A stretch of DNA of 17,245 bases from an uncultured Alphaproteobacteria bacterium (GCA_937900425.1 CALCDT010000385.1:1-17245), one strand, 5' to 3'. Shown: positions 5,306 through 13,202, counted from the stretch's first letter. The notes: generated by a model not told the origin, from the letters alone. Numbers and translations are program-made.

Positions 5306-8305
5306 TCAGGCCGCCTTCGTTGCGTCGAATTCGCGCATCGCGGCTGCGTCGCGCAAGGTGAGGTCGGGATAGTCCGGGTCGGTGCCGACCTCGGGCAGGA
5401 TCTTCCACGAGCGCGCACACTTGGCGCCTTCGGCGAGCTTCGGCACCACCGCGACGCCGGGCACCTCGTCGAGGGCGAAGGCGCCCTCGGGCGCGGCCTC
5501 GCCGGTGACGACGATCTGGCTGACGATGCAGACATCGTCGAAGTCCAGTCCCGCGAGGGCTTCGAGAAGGTCGGGATCGGTGACGTGGACCACCGGGGCC
5601 GCCTCCAGCGACGAGCCGATCCGCTTCTCGCGGCGCTCGACCTCGAGGGCGCCGGTGACGACCCGGCGAACCTTGCGGATCTTCTCCCACTTGTCGGCGA
5701 GCGCCGGGTCGAGCCAGCCGGCCGGAACCTCGGGGAACAGCTGCTCGTGCACCGAGCCGGCGTCCTCGCCGTGGCGTGACCACCAGCTCTCCTCCATGGT
5801 GAAGGGCAGCATCGGGGCGAGCCACTTGACGATGCAGTCGAACAGCCGGCCGACGACGAAGAGCGAGGCCTTGCGGCGGACCGAGGAGGCCGGGTCGCAG
5901 TAGAGCGCGTCCTTGCGGACGTCGAAGTAGAAGGCCGACAGCTCGATCGTCATGAAGTTGAAGATCGCGTAGAAGACGCGCTTGTAGTCGAAGGCCGGAT
6001 AGGCCTCCCGCACGATGGCGTCGATCTCGGCGAGCCGGTGCAGCATCAGCCGCTCGATCTCCGGCATGTCGGCGAGAGCGACCTCCTCGCCGGTGTCGTG
6101 GGCGAGGGTGCCGAGCATCCAGCGCAGGGTGTTGCGGAGCTTGCGATAGGCGTCGACGTTGGTCTGCAGGATCTCCTTGCCGAGCCGCTGGTCCTCCCAA
6201 TAGTCGGTCGAGGCGACCCAGAGGCGGAGGATGTCGGCGCCGAACTGCTTGATGACGTCCTGCGGAAACACCTGGTTGCCGAGCGACTTCGACATCTTGC
6301 GGCCGTCCTCGGCCATGGTGAAGCCGTGGGTCAGCACCGCGTCGTAGGGGGCGTGACCGCGCGTGCCGCAGCTCTCAAGCAGCGAGGAATGGAACCAGCC
6401 GCGATGCTGGTCGGAGCCTTCCAGATAGAGCACGTAGTCCGGCCCGCCGAGGCCCTGCCGGTTCGGCCTCAGGTCCTCGCGCTGCTCGAGGCAGTAGGCG
6501 TGGCTCGATCCGCTGTCGAACCAGACGTCGAGGATGTCGTCGATCTTGACATAGTCCTCCGCCGGATGGAGACCTTCGAGGAACCGTTCCTTCGCCCCGT
6601 CCGCATACCAGGCGTCGGCGCCCTCCGCCTGGAAGGCTTCGAAGATCCGGGCGTTCACCGCCTCGTCCTTGAGGATCTCGGCGGTGTCCTTGTGGATGAA
6701 CACGGTGATCGGCACACCCCAGGCGCGCTGGCGCGACAGCACCCAGTCCGGCCGGTTCTCGATCATCGAGCGCAGCCGGCGCTGGCCGGCGGCCGGCACG
6801 AAGCGGGTCGCGTCGATGGCGGCGACCGCGCGGGCGCGCAGGGTGTCGCCCGGCCCCTCGATCGGCCGGTCCATGTGGACGAACCACTGCGGCGTGTTGC
6901 GGAAGATGATCGGCTTCTTGGAGCGCCAGCTGTGCGGATACTGGTGCTTCAACCGGCCGAGGCCGATCAGCGCGCCGGCTTCCTTCAGCTTCTCGATGTT
7001 GGCCTTGTTGGCCGTGCCTTTGTCGCCCTTGAAGGTGATGACCTGGTGACCCTCGAAGCCGGGGGCGTCCCTGGTGAAATACCCGTCGTCGGCGACGGTG
7101 AAGGGAATGGCGGTATCGATGCCGCGCGCCTCGAGCTCGCGGGCCTTCTCCATCCAGATCTCGAAGTCGTCGGAGCCGTGGCCCGGGGCGGTGTGGACGA
7201 AGCCGGTGCCGGCGTCGTCGGTGACGTGGTCGCCGTCGAGCAGCGGCACGTCGAACCCGTAGCCGCCGAGGCCGAGGTCACGGTAGGGGTGGGCGCAGGT
7301 CATGCCGGCGAGTTCGTCGGCGGTGACGTCGCGCACGCGCTGGAACACCGAGACCCTCGCCTGCCTGAAGACGTCGGCCGCGAGGTTGTCGGCGAGCACG
7401 AAGCGCTCGCCCTTCTTCACCCAGTTCTCCTCCGGCAGCCCCTCCTCGATGACCTCGTAGAGGCCGTAGGCAATGCGCCGGGAATAGCTGATCGCCCGGT
7501 TGCCGGGGATGGTCCAGGGCGTCGTCGTCCAGATCACGACGGAGACCGGCGGCATGCTCGGGTCGGTGTCGGCCGGGGCGATGTCCATCGGCACCACCTT
7601 GAAGGCGCTGTCGATGACGGGGAACTTCACCCAGATCGTGTCCGACTGGTAGTCGTGATACTCGATTTCGGCCTCGGCGAGAGCGGTCTTCTCCACCACC
7701 GACCACATCACCGGCTTGGAGCCGCGGTAGAGCTGGCCGGACATCGAGAACTTCATCAGCTCGGCGGCGATGAAGGCCTCGGCCTGGTTGGTCATGGTGA
7801 GGTAGGGGTTGTCCCAGTCGCCCTCGATGCCGAGACGCCTGAACTCCTCGCGCTGGACGCCGACCCAGTGGGTGGCGAACTCGCGGCACTCCCGGCGGAA
7901 CTCCACCGCGGGCACCTCGTCCTTGTTCCTGCCCTTCGCCCGGTACTGCTCCTCGATCTTCCATTCGATCGGCAGGCCGTGGCAGTCCCAGCCCGGCACG
8001 TAATTGGAATCGTAGCCCGCCATCTGCATGGAGCGGGTCACCATGTCCTTCAGCGTCTTGTTGAGGGCGTGGCCGATGTGGATGTTGCCGTTGGCGTAGG
8101 GCGGGCCGTCGTGGAGGATGTATTTCACCCGCCCCTTGGCCGCCGCGCGCAGGCGCTTGTAGAGCCCCATCTCCTGCCACCTGGCGAGGATCTGCGGTTC
8201 CTTCTGCGGCAGGCCGGCGCGCATCGGGAAGTCGGTCTTCGGCAGGTAGAGGGTGTCGGAATAGTCGCGGGCCGCGGTGTCGGCAGGCGCGTTGGTCTCG
8301 GTCAT
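5306..8305 (-). CDS. ileS: Isoleucyl-tRNA synthetase
   Basis: This is a 999-aa class I synthetase that charges tRNA-Ile in the cytoplasm. HIGH is at 76-79 (NIHIGHAL), GWDCHGLPIE follows, and KMSKS is at 670-674. The CP1 editing domain is marked by Trp259-Thr-Thr-Thr-Pro and by HTAPGHGSDD further on. DVWFDSGSS and DQHRGWFHSSLL also match the family. The protein is somewhat longer than the enterobacterial enzyme (about 940 aa). The C-terminal zinc knuckle of bacterial IleRS is degenerate here. Of the first Cys-x-x-Cys only Cys963 remains (Lys-Cys-Ala-Arg-Ser), and the second Cys pair is absent. The ATG at 8305 has only a weak ribosome-binding site, but the N-terminal YSDTLYLPKTDFPMR matches the family start. 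It is followed closely by lspA. Confidence 0.97.
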   Translation of the reverse strand: MTETNAPADTAARDYSDTLYLPKTDFPMRAGLPQKEPQILARWQEMGLYKRLRAAAKGRVKYILHDGPPYANGNIHIGHALNKTLKDMVTRSMQMAGYDSNYVPGWDCHGLPIEWKIEEQYRAKGRNKDEVPAVEFRRECREFATHWVGVQREEFRRLGIEGDWDNPYLTMTNQAEAFIAAELMKFSMSGQLYRGSKPVMWSVVEKTALAEAEIEYHDYQSDTIWVKFPVIDSAFKVVPMDIAPADTDPSMPPVSVVIWTTTPWTIPGNRAISYSRRIAYGLYEVIEEGLPEENWVKKGERFVLADNLAADVFRQARVSVFQRVRDVTADELAGMTCAHPYRDLGLGGYGFDVPLLDGDHVTDDAGTGFVHTAPGHGSDDFEIWMEKARELEARGIDTAIPFTVADDGYFTRDAPGFEGHQVITFKGDKGTANKANIEKLKEAGALIGLGRLKHQYPHSWRSKKPIIFRNTPQWFVHMDRPIEGPGDTLRARAVAAIDATRFVPAAGQRRLRSMIENRPDWVLSRQRAWGVPITVFIHKDTAEILKDEAVNARIFEAFQAEGADAWYADGAKERFLEGLHPAEDYVKIDDILDVWFDSGSSHAYCLEQREDLRPNRQGLGGPDYVLYLEGSDQHRGWFHSSLLESCGTRGHAPYDAVLTHGFTMAEDGRKMSKSLGNQVFPQDVIKQFGADILRLWVASTDYWEDQRLGKEILQTNVDAYRKLRNTLRWMLGTLAHDTGEEVALADMPEIERLMLHRLAEIDAIVREAYPAFDYKRVFYAIFNFMTIELSAFYFDVRKDALYCDPASSVRRKASLFVVGRLFDCIVKWLAPMLPFTMEESWWSRHGEDAGSVHEQLFPEVPAGWLDPALADKWEKIRKVRRVVTGALEVERREKRIGSSLEAAPVVHVTDPDLLEALAGLDFDDVCIVSQIVVTGEAAPEGAFALDEVPGVAVVPKLAEGAKCARSWKILPEVGTDPDYPDLTLRDAAAMREFDATKAA

Positions 8306-8494
8306 CGGATCGGCTCGTCGAATGAGGGTCGCCGGAGGGCGGCAGGCTTCGGTGCGGCGGGTCCGAAAGGTCGGTCAACGGCGATCGAGCTTCTCGGACG
8401 CGGATTTCCCGGCTCCGGCGCCGGTCAGGCGCGCGAAACCGGGCCGGTAATTCGTACCGCCGAGGCTATCGGGAGAAAAAGGCGGGCATTGGTG

Positions 8495-8522
8495 CGCATG
8501 GCCGCTTTCTACAGGCCATGCG
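8495..8522 (-). other. Hairpin between ribF and ileS
   Basis: A 9-bp perfect stem (CGCATGGCC 8495-8503 with GGCCATGCG 8514-8522, loop 10 nt) lies about 30 nt after the ribF stop. A T5 run on the minus strand (8480-8476) comes only 14 nt after the stem, so classical termination is doubtful. The 246-nt ribF-ileS gap holds no other clear signal. A TTGACC at 8378-8373 has no convincing -10 partner. Confidence 0.35.
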
Positions 8523-8551
8523 GCCGGAAAGAAAGTGAAACCGCGCCGTCC

Positions 8552-9544
8552 TCAGTCGAACAGCAGCGCCCGGTCGAGCGGCGTCAGCGGCGCGAGGGAC
8601 GCCTGGACGGCCCGCGCCTCGGCGCTGTCGCGGTCCATCTGCTCGACGAGGGCGGAAACGCTGGCGAACTTCATCTCGCTGCGCAGGAAGGCGAGCGGCG
8701 TCACCCGCATCACCTTGCCATAGAGATCGCCGGAGAAGTCGAACAGGAAGGTCTCGAACACCGGGGCGCCGTCATCGAAGGTCGGCCGCCGGCCCCAGCT
8801 CGCCACCCCGGGGTGGCGCACGCCGTCGACCTCGGCGATCACCGCGTAGATGCCCTGGGCGAGGCCGCATTCCGGGGCGAGGCGAATGTTGGCGGTCGGA
8901 TAGCCGATGGTGCGCCCGCGCTTGTCGCCGTGGCCGACCTCGCCCTCGAAGAACCAGCGGTAGCCGAGGAGGCCCGCGGCGGCGGCGACGTCGCCCGCCG
9001 CGAGGGCGGCCCGGACCCGGCTCGACGACACCGTCTCGCCACCCTCGTCGGCGAAGGGCGCCACGATGCTGACGCCGAAGCCGCGCGCGGCGCCCTCGGC
9101 GGCGAGGAACTCCGCGGTGCCCTCGCGCCCGGCACCGAACTGGAAGTCCCAGCCGACGACGACGTGCCTTGCGGCGAGCGCCCCGGCGATCACCGTCTCG
9201 ACGAAGCGGGCGGCGCTCTCGGCCGCGAAGGCGGCGGTGAACGGGGTGACGACGAGGCCGGAGAGGCCGAGCGCCCCTCCGATTCGCGCCTTGGCGTCCG
9301 GCGGCGTCAGCCGGAACACCGGGCTCTCGGGCTTGAAGACGCTGCGCGGATGCGGCTCGAAGGTCAGGATCGCGGCGGCGACCCCAGCCGCCTCGGCGAC
9401 CCGCACCGTCTCCTCGAACACCGCCTGGTGGCCGCGGTGCATGCCGTCGAAGTTGCCGATGGCGAAGACGCCGCCGGAAAGGCGCGGATCGACCGCGCCG
9501 ACGTCGCAGACCGGAAGAGGGCGGAACACGGAGGAAGAGGTCAT
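8552..9544 (-). CDS. ribF: Bifunctional riboflavin kinase / FAD synthetase
   Basis: This is a 330-aa cytoplasmic enzyme that converts riboflavin to FMN and then FAD. The N-terminal FAD-synthetase domain has the nucleotidyltransferase motif GNFDGMHRGH (30-39) and the SSSRVR motif (173-178, the usual I/V-S-S-T-x-I-R position). The C-terminal riboflavin-kinase domain shows GHGDKRGRTIGYPTANI (204-220, with the PTAN Mg/ATP motif), RRPTFDDG, and FETFLFDF with probable catalytic base Glu264. The length is typical. The ATG at 9544 lacks a strong Shine-Dalgarno, but the spacing to GNFDG fits the family. Located upstream of ileS on the same strand, as in many proteobacteria. I see no FMN riboswitch in the leader. 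Confidence 0.96.
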   Translation of the reverse strand: MTSSSVFRPLPVCDVGAVDPRLSGGVFAIGNFDGMHRGHQAVFEETVRVAEAAGVAAAILTFEPHPRSVFKPESPVFRLTPPDAKARIGGALGLSGLVVTPFTAAFAAESAARFVETVIAGALAARHVVVGWDFQFGAGREGTAEFLAAEGAARGFGVSIVAPFADEGGETVSSSRVRAALAAGDVAAAAGLLGYRWFFEGEVGHGDKRGRTIGYPTANIRLAPECGLAQGIYAVIAEVDGVRHPGVASWGRRPTFDDGAPVFETFLFDFSGDLYGKVMRVTPLAFLRSEMKFASVSALVEQMDRDSAEARAVQASLAPLTPLDRALLFD

Positions 9545-9656
9545 GGACGGGACGGGGCTGCGAATTCCGGTGCGGGCGCGGCGAACCTGCCCGCCCGGTG
9601 CGCCCCGGTCAAGCGCGATGTCCCGACGTCCGCACTCCCGGCCAGGGCGAATCCCC

Positions 9657-10106
9657 TCAGGCTCCGGGCGTGTCGGCCCGGCGCGGCACCATGACCATGG
9701 CCTCGCCTTCCAGAACCACGGTGGCGTCGACCCGCGCCTCGCAGGCGAGGCGGACCCGCGCGCCCTTCTCGATCAGTTCCGCCACCTCGACGCTGACGGC
9801 GATGACGTCGCCGATCCGCACCGGCGCCTTGAACTTCAGCGTCTGCGACAGGTACACCGCGCCCGGCCCCGGCAGCCGCATGCCGAGGATCGCCGAGATC
9901 AGGCTGGCGGTGTAGAGGCCGTGGGCGATGCGGCCGCCGAACCGGGTCTTGGCGGCGAAATGCTCGGAAAGATGGATCGGATTGTGGTCGCCGGAGATCT
10001 GGGCGAAGCCGATGACGTCGGAATCGAGCACCGTCTTCAGGTAGGTCTCGCGCATGCCGAGACGGAGATCCTCGTAGAAATGCGACGTCGCTTCCGGAAA
10101 TGACAT
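9657..10106 (-). CDS. MaoC-family (R)-specific enoyl-CoA hydratase
   Basis: This is a 149-aa single hot-dog domain protein. The hydratase signature reads ISGDHNPIHLSEHFA (37-51) followed by TRFGGRIAHG (54-63). Asp40 and His45 match the Asp/His dyad of PhaJ-type (R)-hydratases. Such enzymes hydrate trans-2-enoyl-CoA to (R)-3-hydroxyacyl-CoA, often feeding polyhydroxyalkanoate synthesis. No PHA gene is visible here, so the pathway is open, and other MaoC specificities are possible. The start at 10106 (MSFPEATSHF) was chosen because the hot-dog fold begins soon after. The frame extends to 10277 through non-conserved, Arg/Pro-rich sequence. A GACGAGGG lies just before the ATG. The gap to ribF is 112 nt. 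Divergent from the hydrolase gene on the + strand. Confidence 0.92.
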   Translation of the reverse strand: MSFPEATSHFYEDLRLGMRETYLKTVLDSDVIGFAQISGDHNPIHLSEHFAAKTRFGGRIAHGLYTASLISAILGMRLPGPGAVYLSQTLKFKAPVRIGDVIAVSVEVAELIEKGARVRLACEARVDATVVLEGEAMVMVPRRADTPGA

Positions 10107-10381
10107 GGCCCTCGTCCCGCTTGGCTGTCCACGGGCGGGACCATAACCGCACGGAACCGCCGGCAGCGCCCGCGGATTGTCGCAGGTCGACCATCGTCGG
10201 GGGGTGACGGGAAGCGGCACGTGCGATCGCCCGCCCCCTGCCCGCCCCTCGCGACCGGCGCCGGGCGTCTTTTTCACGGCCGCGGTCTTTCATGGCGCCC
10301 GGAGCTGTGCCATTGCGTGAGGTCGGGCAGCGGGCATGGTCGCCGGGCAGGATCACCGGTCATCCGGCGGCTGCGGCGGCG

Positions 10382-10388
10382 AAGGAGG
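10382..10388 (+). promoter_or_regulatory. Perfect Shine-Dalgarno setting a TTG start
   Basis: AAGGAGG at 10382-10388 is followed after 5 nt by an in-frame TTG (10394). No upstream in-frame ATG or GTG has such a site, and the intervening 34 codons look non-conserved (Ala/Arg/Pro-rich). Confidence 0.7.
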
Positions 10389-10393
10389 AGCGT

Positions 10394-11224
10394 TTGCAGA
10401 GCGAGACGGACGACGACGCCAAGACCCTCGGGACAGGCGGCACGCGTGCGGATCTCGAGGCCCTGCGGGAGCAGGTCCGACTGCTGAGCCGTCAGGTCGA
10501 GCTGGAGCGCGAGAAGACCTTCGCCCTCTCCGAACTGCTGATCCGCTCCGCCGGCACCGGCATCGTCCCCGCCGGCTCGCCCGAAGCCCTGATCGCGCCG
10601 ATCGAGTATGTCGACGGCGACGACAAGTCCCCGATCTTCGTCTTCGGCGGCATGGCGATGGGCGTCAGCATGCCGGTCGCCGAGTTCCGGCGCTTTCTCT
10701 CCGGCCAAGATCGCAAGATCTTCTTCATCAAGGATTTTTCGCAATCCTGGTATCAGTTCGGCCTCGTCGGCCTGTCGCGCGGCGTCGAGGAGACGGCGAC
10801 GCTGCTGCGCACCCTGGTGCCGCGGCGGGCGAAGGAGGTCTCGGTGATCGGCACCAGCGCCGGCGGCTTCGCCGCCATCCTGTTCGGATCGCTGCTCGGC
10901 GCCCGCCGGATCGTCGCCTTCGCGCCGCAGACCGTGCTGTCGCCGCCGGTGGTGCGGCGCTTCAAGTCCCACGACACCCGGGTGAAGCGCGTGCTGGAGG
11001 AGGGCAGCCACCGCGACCTTCTCCCGGTCGTCGCCGCCCATCCCGGGCCGGAGATCACGATCCACGTGGGCGCGGACAACCGCGTCGATCTGGCCGCGGC
11101 GAAGCACCTTGCCAAGGCGCGCGGTGTCCGGGTCGAACGCCACCCCTGCGCCACCCACGCCATCGCCGCCTGGATGCGCGACAACGGCCGTCTCGAGGAG
11201 GCGCTGAAGCCGGTTCTCGGCTGA
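10394..11224 (+). CDS. Alpha/beta-hydrolase-like protein of unknown function
   Basis: From the TTG at 10394 this is a 276-aa protein. It opens with an acidic segment, then a short predicted coiled coil (about 20-50), then a globular domain. That domain shows alpha/beta-hydrolase hallmarks: a nucleophile elbow Gly153-Thr-Ser155-Ala-Gly-Gly after a beta strand (VSVIG) and a helix (FAAILFGSLLGA). It also has Asp228 after a strand (ITIHVGADN) and His255 near the C-terminus (CATHAIAAW). A Ser155-Asp228-His255 triad is plausible. No signal peptide or membrane segment is seen. I do not recognise the subfamily; such domains with an N-terminal coiled coil occur beside glycan or cell-envelope genes, but nothing here points to a substrate. 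An ATG at 10292 in the same frame gives 310 aa and is the alternative start. Nearest neighbours are maoC (divergent) and cheY (277 nt downstream). Confidence 0.82.
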   Translation: MQSETDDDAKTLGTGGTRADLEALREQVRLLSRQVELEREKTFALSELLIRSAGTGIVPAGSPEALIAPIEYVDGDDKSPIFVFGGMAMGVSMPVAEFRRFLSGQDRKIFFIKDFSQSWYQFGLVGLSRGVEETATLLRTLVPRRAKEVSVIGTSAGGFAAILFGSLLGARRIVAFAPQTVLSPPVVRRFKSHDTRVKRVLEEGSHRDLLPVVAAHPGPEITIHVGADNRVDLAAAKHLAKARGVRVERHPCATHAIAAWMRDNGRLEEALKPVLG

Positions 11225-11363
11225 AGGCGCGCGGCGGGCCGGACGGTCGCGGCCGCGAATGTGCGGGCCGCCGCGGGCGTTCCGGCACCGCCTCGGCGGA
11301 GGGGTCCGGGAGGGCGCGGATCGCGATCCGCCGGAGCCGGCATGGTTCACGGCTTTTCATCAT

Positions 11364-11402
11364 TTGCGATTAACCGGTTTTTCAACTCCCCGCGCTACTC
11401 TG
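11364..11402 (+). promoter_or_regulatory. AT-rich putative promoter region of cheY with a CtrA-like box
   Basis: The 60 nt from 11341 to 11400 are about half A/T, far above the surroundings. TTAA (11370-11373), then 7 nt, then TTCA (11381-11384) is one mismatch from the CtrA consensus TTAA-N7-TTAA. An AACCGGTT palindrome overlaps it (11372-11379). A TACTCT at 11396 could be a -10 element but has no clear -35. Assignment is tentative. Confidence 0.35.
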
Positions 11403-11500
11403 CCGGAAGAGTAGGCGCCGCTCTCATGGCGAGAAAGCATCCTGCCAACCAAGAACCATAGCGTCATGCGACGAGATCGCAGCAGAGTTTGGAGTTGACG

Positions 11501-11884
11501 ATGGCCCTGGACACCTCGATGTCGGTTCTCGTGGTCGACGACTACAAGACGATGATCCGCATCATCCGCAACCTCCTGAAGCAGCTCGGCTTCGAAGACG
11601 TGGACGAGGCCGCGGACGGGACCGAGGCGCTCGGCAAGATGAAAGAGCGCAAATACGGCCTCGTCATCTCCGACTGGAACATGGAGCCGATGACCGGCTA
11701 CGAGTTGCTGAAGCAGGTTCGTGCCGATTCCAGCCTCTCCAAGACCCCGTTCATCATGGTGACGGCGGAATCGAAGACCGAGAACGTGATCGCCGCCAAG
11801 AAGGCCGGCGTCAACAACTACATCGTCAAGCCGTTCAACGCGCAGACGCTGAAGGGCAAGATCGAGGCCGTGTTCGGCGTCTGA
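11501..11884 (+). CDS. cheY: CheY-family single-domain response regulator
   Basis: This is a 127-aa receiver domain with no output domain. Acidic pocket Asp13/Asp14, phosphoacceptor Asp58 (SDWNMEPMTG), Thr88 (MVTAES), Tyr107 and Lys110 (YIVKPF) are all present, so it should be phosphorylatable. The WNMEPMTG and ESKTENVIAAKKAGVNNYIVKPF stretches are typical of true CheY proteins that bind the flagellar switch. The ATG at 11501 has GGAG at 11491-11494, six nt upstream. A TTG at 11489 in frame would overlap this site and is unlikely. The next gene encodes a CheZ-type phosphatase, which supports a chemotaxis role. No kinase or receptor gene is in the window, so CheA must be elsewhere. Confidence 0.95.
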   Translation: MALDTSMSVLVVDDYKTMIRIIRNLLKQLGFEDVDEAADGTEALGKMKERKYGLVISDWNMEPMTGYELLKQVRADSSLSKTPFIMVTAESKTENVIAAKKAGVNNYIVKPFNAQTLKGKIEAVFGV

Positions 11885-12037
11885 TCGAAGCGCACGGGAC
11901 GGCGGTCGCCCGCGGCCGCGCCCGGCCGGGCGGCATCGCCGTCGCATCACGAGCGCGAGGCGTCATCGCCGCCCGCGCACGATCCCCGCGGGGCGTTTCC
12001 CGTCCCGTGGCGGCACCCGAACGGGGAGCAGGAACCG

Positions 12038-12772
12038 GTGAACAACAACAACACCAAACTGGACAGCCGCAACGGCGTGGATCTCGAACACATCGAAACG
12101 AGGCTCGGCGACGTTATCACCACCCCGGCCATCGGCCTGCTCGGATCGGATTCGGTCGCACGGGTCGTCGAACTGCTCCATTCCAGCCGCGAGAAGGACG
12201 ACATCACCATCAACGACGTCATGGGTCTCGCCGAGGCGATGGCCGATTCGATGAAGTCGTTGCTGGTCGAACTCGACAGCTCCGTGTACCAGGACCTCGC
12301 CGCGATGGCCCGCGAGATCTCGACCATGAAGTCGGATCTCGCCGCGCTGCGCCTCGCCGACATGCGCCACCAGAAGCTGCCGACCGCCGGACGCGAACTC
12401 GATGCCGTGGTCGAGGCGACCGAGGAGGCGACCAACACGATCATGGGCGCGGCCGAGACCATCATGGCCGCCGATCCCTCCGACCCCGAGGCCTACCAGA
12501 CCCTCGTCAACGACAAGATCATCGAGATCTTCGAGGCCTGCTCGTTCCAGGACATTTCCGGCCAGCGCATCCGCAAGGTGGTCGAGACCCTCGATCACAT
12601 CGACAAGCGCATCAACGGCCTCGTCGAGAAGCTGAAGCTCGTCAACCTCGACCCCGCCGGCGAGGAGGAGGAGACCGACGAGGAGCGTCGCCGCCGCGAA
12701 CTGATCCTTCACGGGCCGCAGTTCAAGGGCGAAGGCGTCAACCAGGACGACATCGACAGCCTGTTCTCCTGA
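12038..12772 (+). CDS. cheZ: CheZ-family chemotaxis phosphatase
   Basis: This is a 244-aa mostly helical protein. Phe170-Gln-Asp172-Ile-Ser-Gly-Gln176 matches the CheZ active-site motif FQDLTGQ, in which Asp143 and Gln147 of the E. coli protein act on CheY-P. Both residues are kept. The C-terminus, Asn-Gln236-Asp-Asp-Ile-Asp-Ser-Leu-Phe-Ser244, matches the CheY-tethering peptide at the end of CheZ. A charged linker (about 208-225) joins the two parts, as in E. coli. The family dephosphorylates CheY-P as a four-helix-bundle dimer. The GTG at 12038 was chosen: GGGGAG (12023-12028) and AGGA (12030-12033) precede it. It is 153 nt after cheY on the same strand and probably in one transcript. The N-terminal part is diverged from E. 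coli CheZ. Confidence 0.88.
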   Translation: MNNNNTKLDSRNGVDLEHIETRLGDVITTPAIGLLGSDSVARVVELLHSSREKDDITINDVMGLAEAMADSMKSLLVELDSSVYQDLAAMAREISTMKSDLAALRLADMRHQKLPTAGRELDAVVEATEEATNTIMGAAETIMAADPSDPEAYQTLVNDKIIEIFEACSFQDISGQRIRKVVETLDHIDKRINGLVEKLKLVNLDPAGEEEETDEERRRRELILHGPQFKGEGVNQDDIDSLFS

Positions 12773-13026
12773 CCGCCGCCGTCGGCGGATCGCGGTATCG
12801 ACACCGCGAAGGGGCCCTCCCCTCCCGCTTTGCGCCTCGCGGTGTCGGGGAGGTTCCTCGCTCCGGCCCAGCCTTCGCGCCCGGCCGTTGCGGCATCCGG
12901 CGACATCCGGCGGAGATCGACCTGCCCGGCGCCGCCGCCGGTCATCCTCCCCTGCCCCGCCAGGGGCTTCCTCTCCGTCTTCGGCGCCGGCGCCGGCGCG
13001 CTCTCCCTCGACCGCCTCCTCGCCGG

Positions 13027-13134
13027 ACGCGCCCGGCCGCCGCCTTCGCCGGACGTGAATCCGCCGCGCGCGGACGGGGGCGCCTTGCCCTCACCCGCGC
13101 CATCCGATAGGACGATGCCCGAACGCGCCCGGCC
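13027..13134 (+). repeat. 12-nt direct repeat of the terminator 5' arm
   Basis: ACGCGCCCGGCC occurs at 13027-13038 and again at 13123-13134. The second copy is the 5' arm of the terminator hairpin, so the first copy could pair with the same 3' arm (CCGGGCGCG, 13137-13145). In such GC-rich sequence chance is possible. Confidence 0.6.
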
Positions 13135-13152
13135 CGCCGGGCGCGGTTTTTT
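13124..13152 (+). terminator. Strong intrinsic terminator upstream of hisS
   Basis: There is a perfect 9-bp stem, CGCGCCCGG (13124-13132) with CCGGGCGCG (13137-13145), loop CCCG, then G and six T (13147-13152). This is the best terminator in the window. It lies 352 nt after the cheZ stop and 50 nt before the hisS start, so either it ends a transcript from the left or it lies within the hisS leader. Confidence 0.85.
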
Positions 13153-13202
13153 CGCGTTTTCAGGGATGGGGCGGCCGACCGCGCCGCCGGGATCGGACCG
13201 AC

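Larger units (their letters stand above)
12773..13202 (+). other. 430-nt gene-free region between cheZ and hisS
   Basis: No convincing gene is seen on either strand. Open frames here are Pro/Ala/Arg-rich and merge into out-of-frame hisS. The region holds small GC hairpins right after cheZ (CGCGGT-ATCGAC-ACCGCG near 12791), a 10-nt tandem repeat near 12894 (CATCCGGCGA then CATCCGGCGG), a GC-only run near 12982-13000, a 12-nt direct repeat, and a strong terminator at 13124. It may be a long cheZ 3' UTR, a small RNA gene, or a hisS leader. Confidence 0.6.

Noticed and set aside
8306..8551. T-box or other aminoacyl-tRNA-sensing leader for ileS
   Set aside because: No T-box consensus is visible, and T-boxes are not expected in alphaproteobacteria.
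9545..9656. Promoter or FMN riboswitch upstream of ribF
   Set aside because: A TTGACC (9612-9607) is followed 17 nt later only by CAGGTT, a poor -10. No conserved RFN-element segments are seen.
6038..9694. A 1218-aa open frame on the + strand opposite ileS and ribF
   Set aside because: It mirrors the codon structure of ileS and ribF (many His, Val and Glu-Ala repeats), crosses the intergenic gap, and has no recognisable domain.
11229..11270. Terminator after the hydrolase gene
   Set aside because: CGCGGCGG can pair with CCGCCGCG downstream, but the loop is long and no T-tract follows.
10274..11350. A 358-aa minus-strand frame opposite the hydrolase gene
   Set aside because: The + strand frame has a perfect Shine-Dalgarno and hydrolase motifs. 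The minus frame is low-complexity and has none.
13000..13202. Histidine leader-peptide attenuator before hisS
   Set aside because: A terminator is present, but no short frame with a run of His codons was found upstream of it. The attenuator idea remains only as an alternative-pairing possibility.
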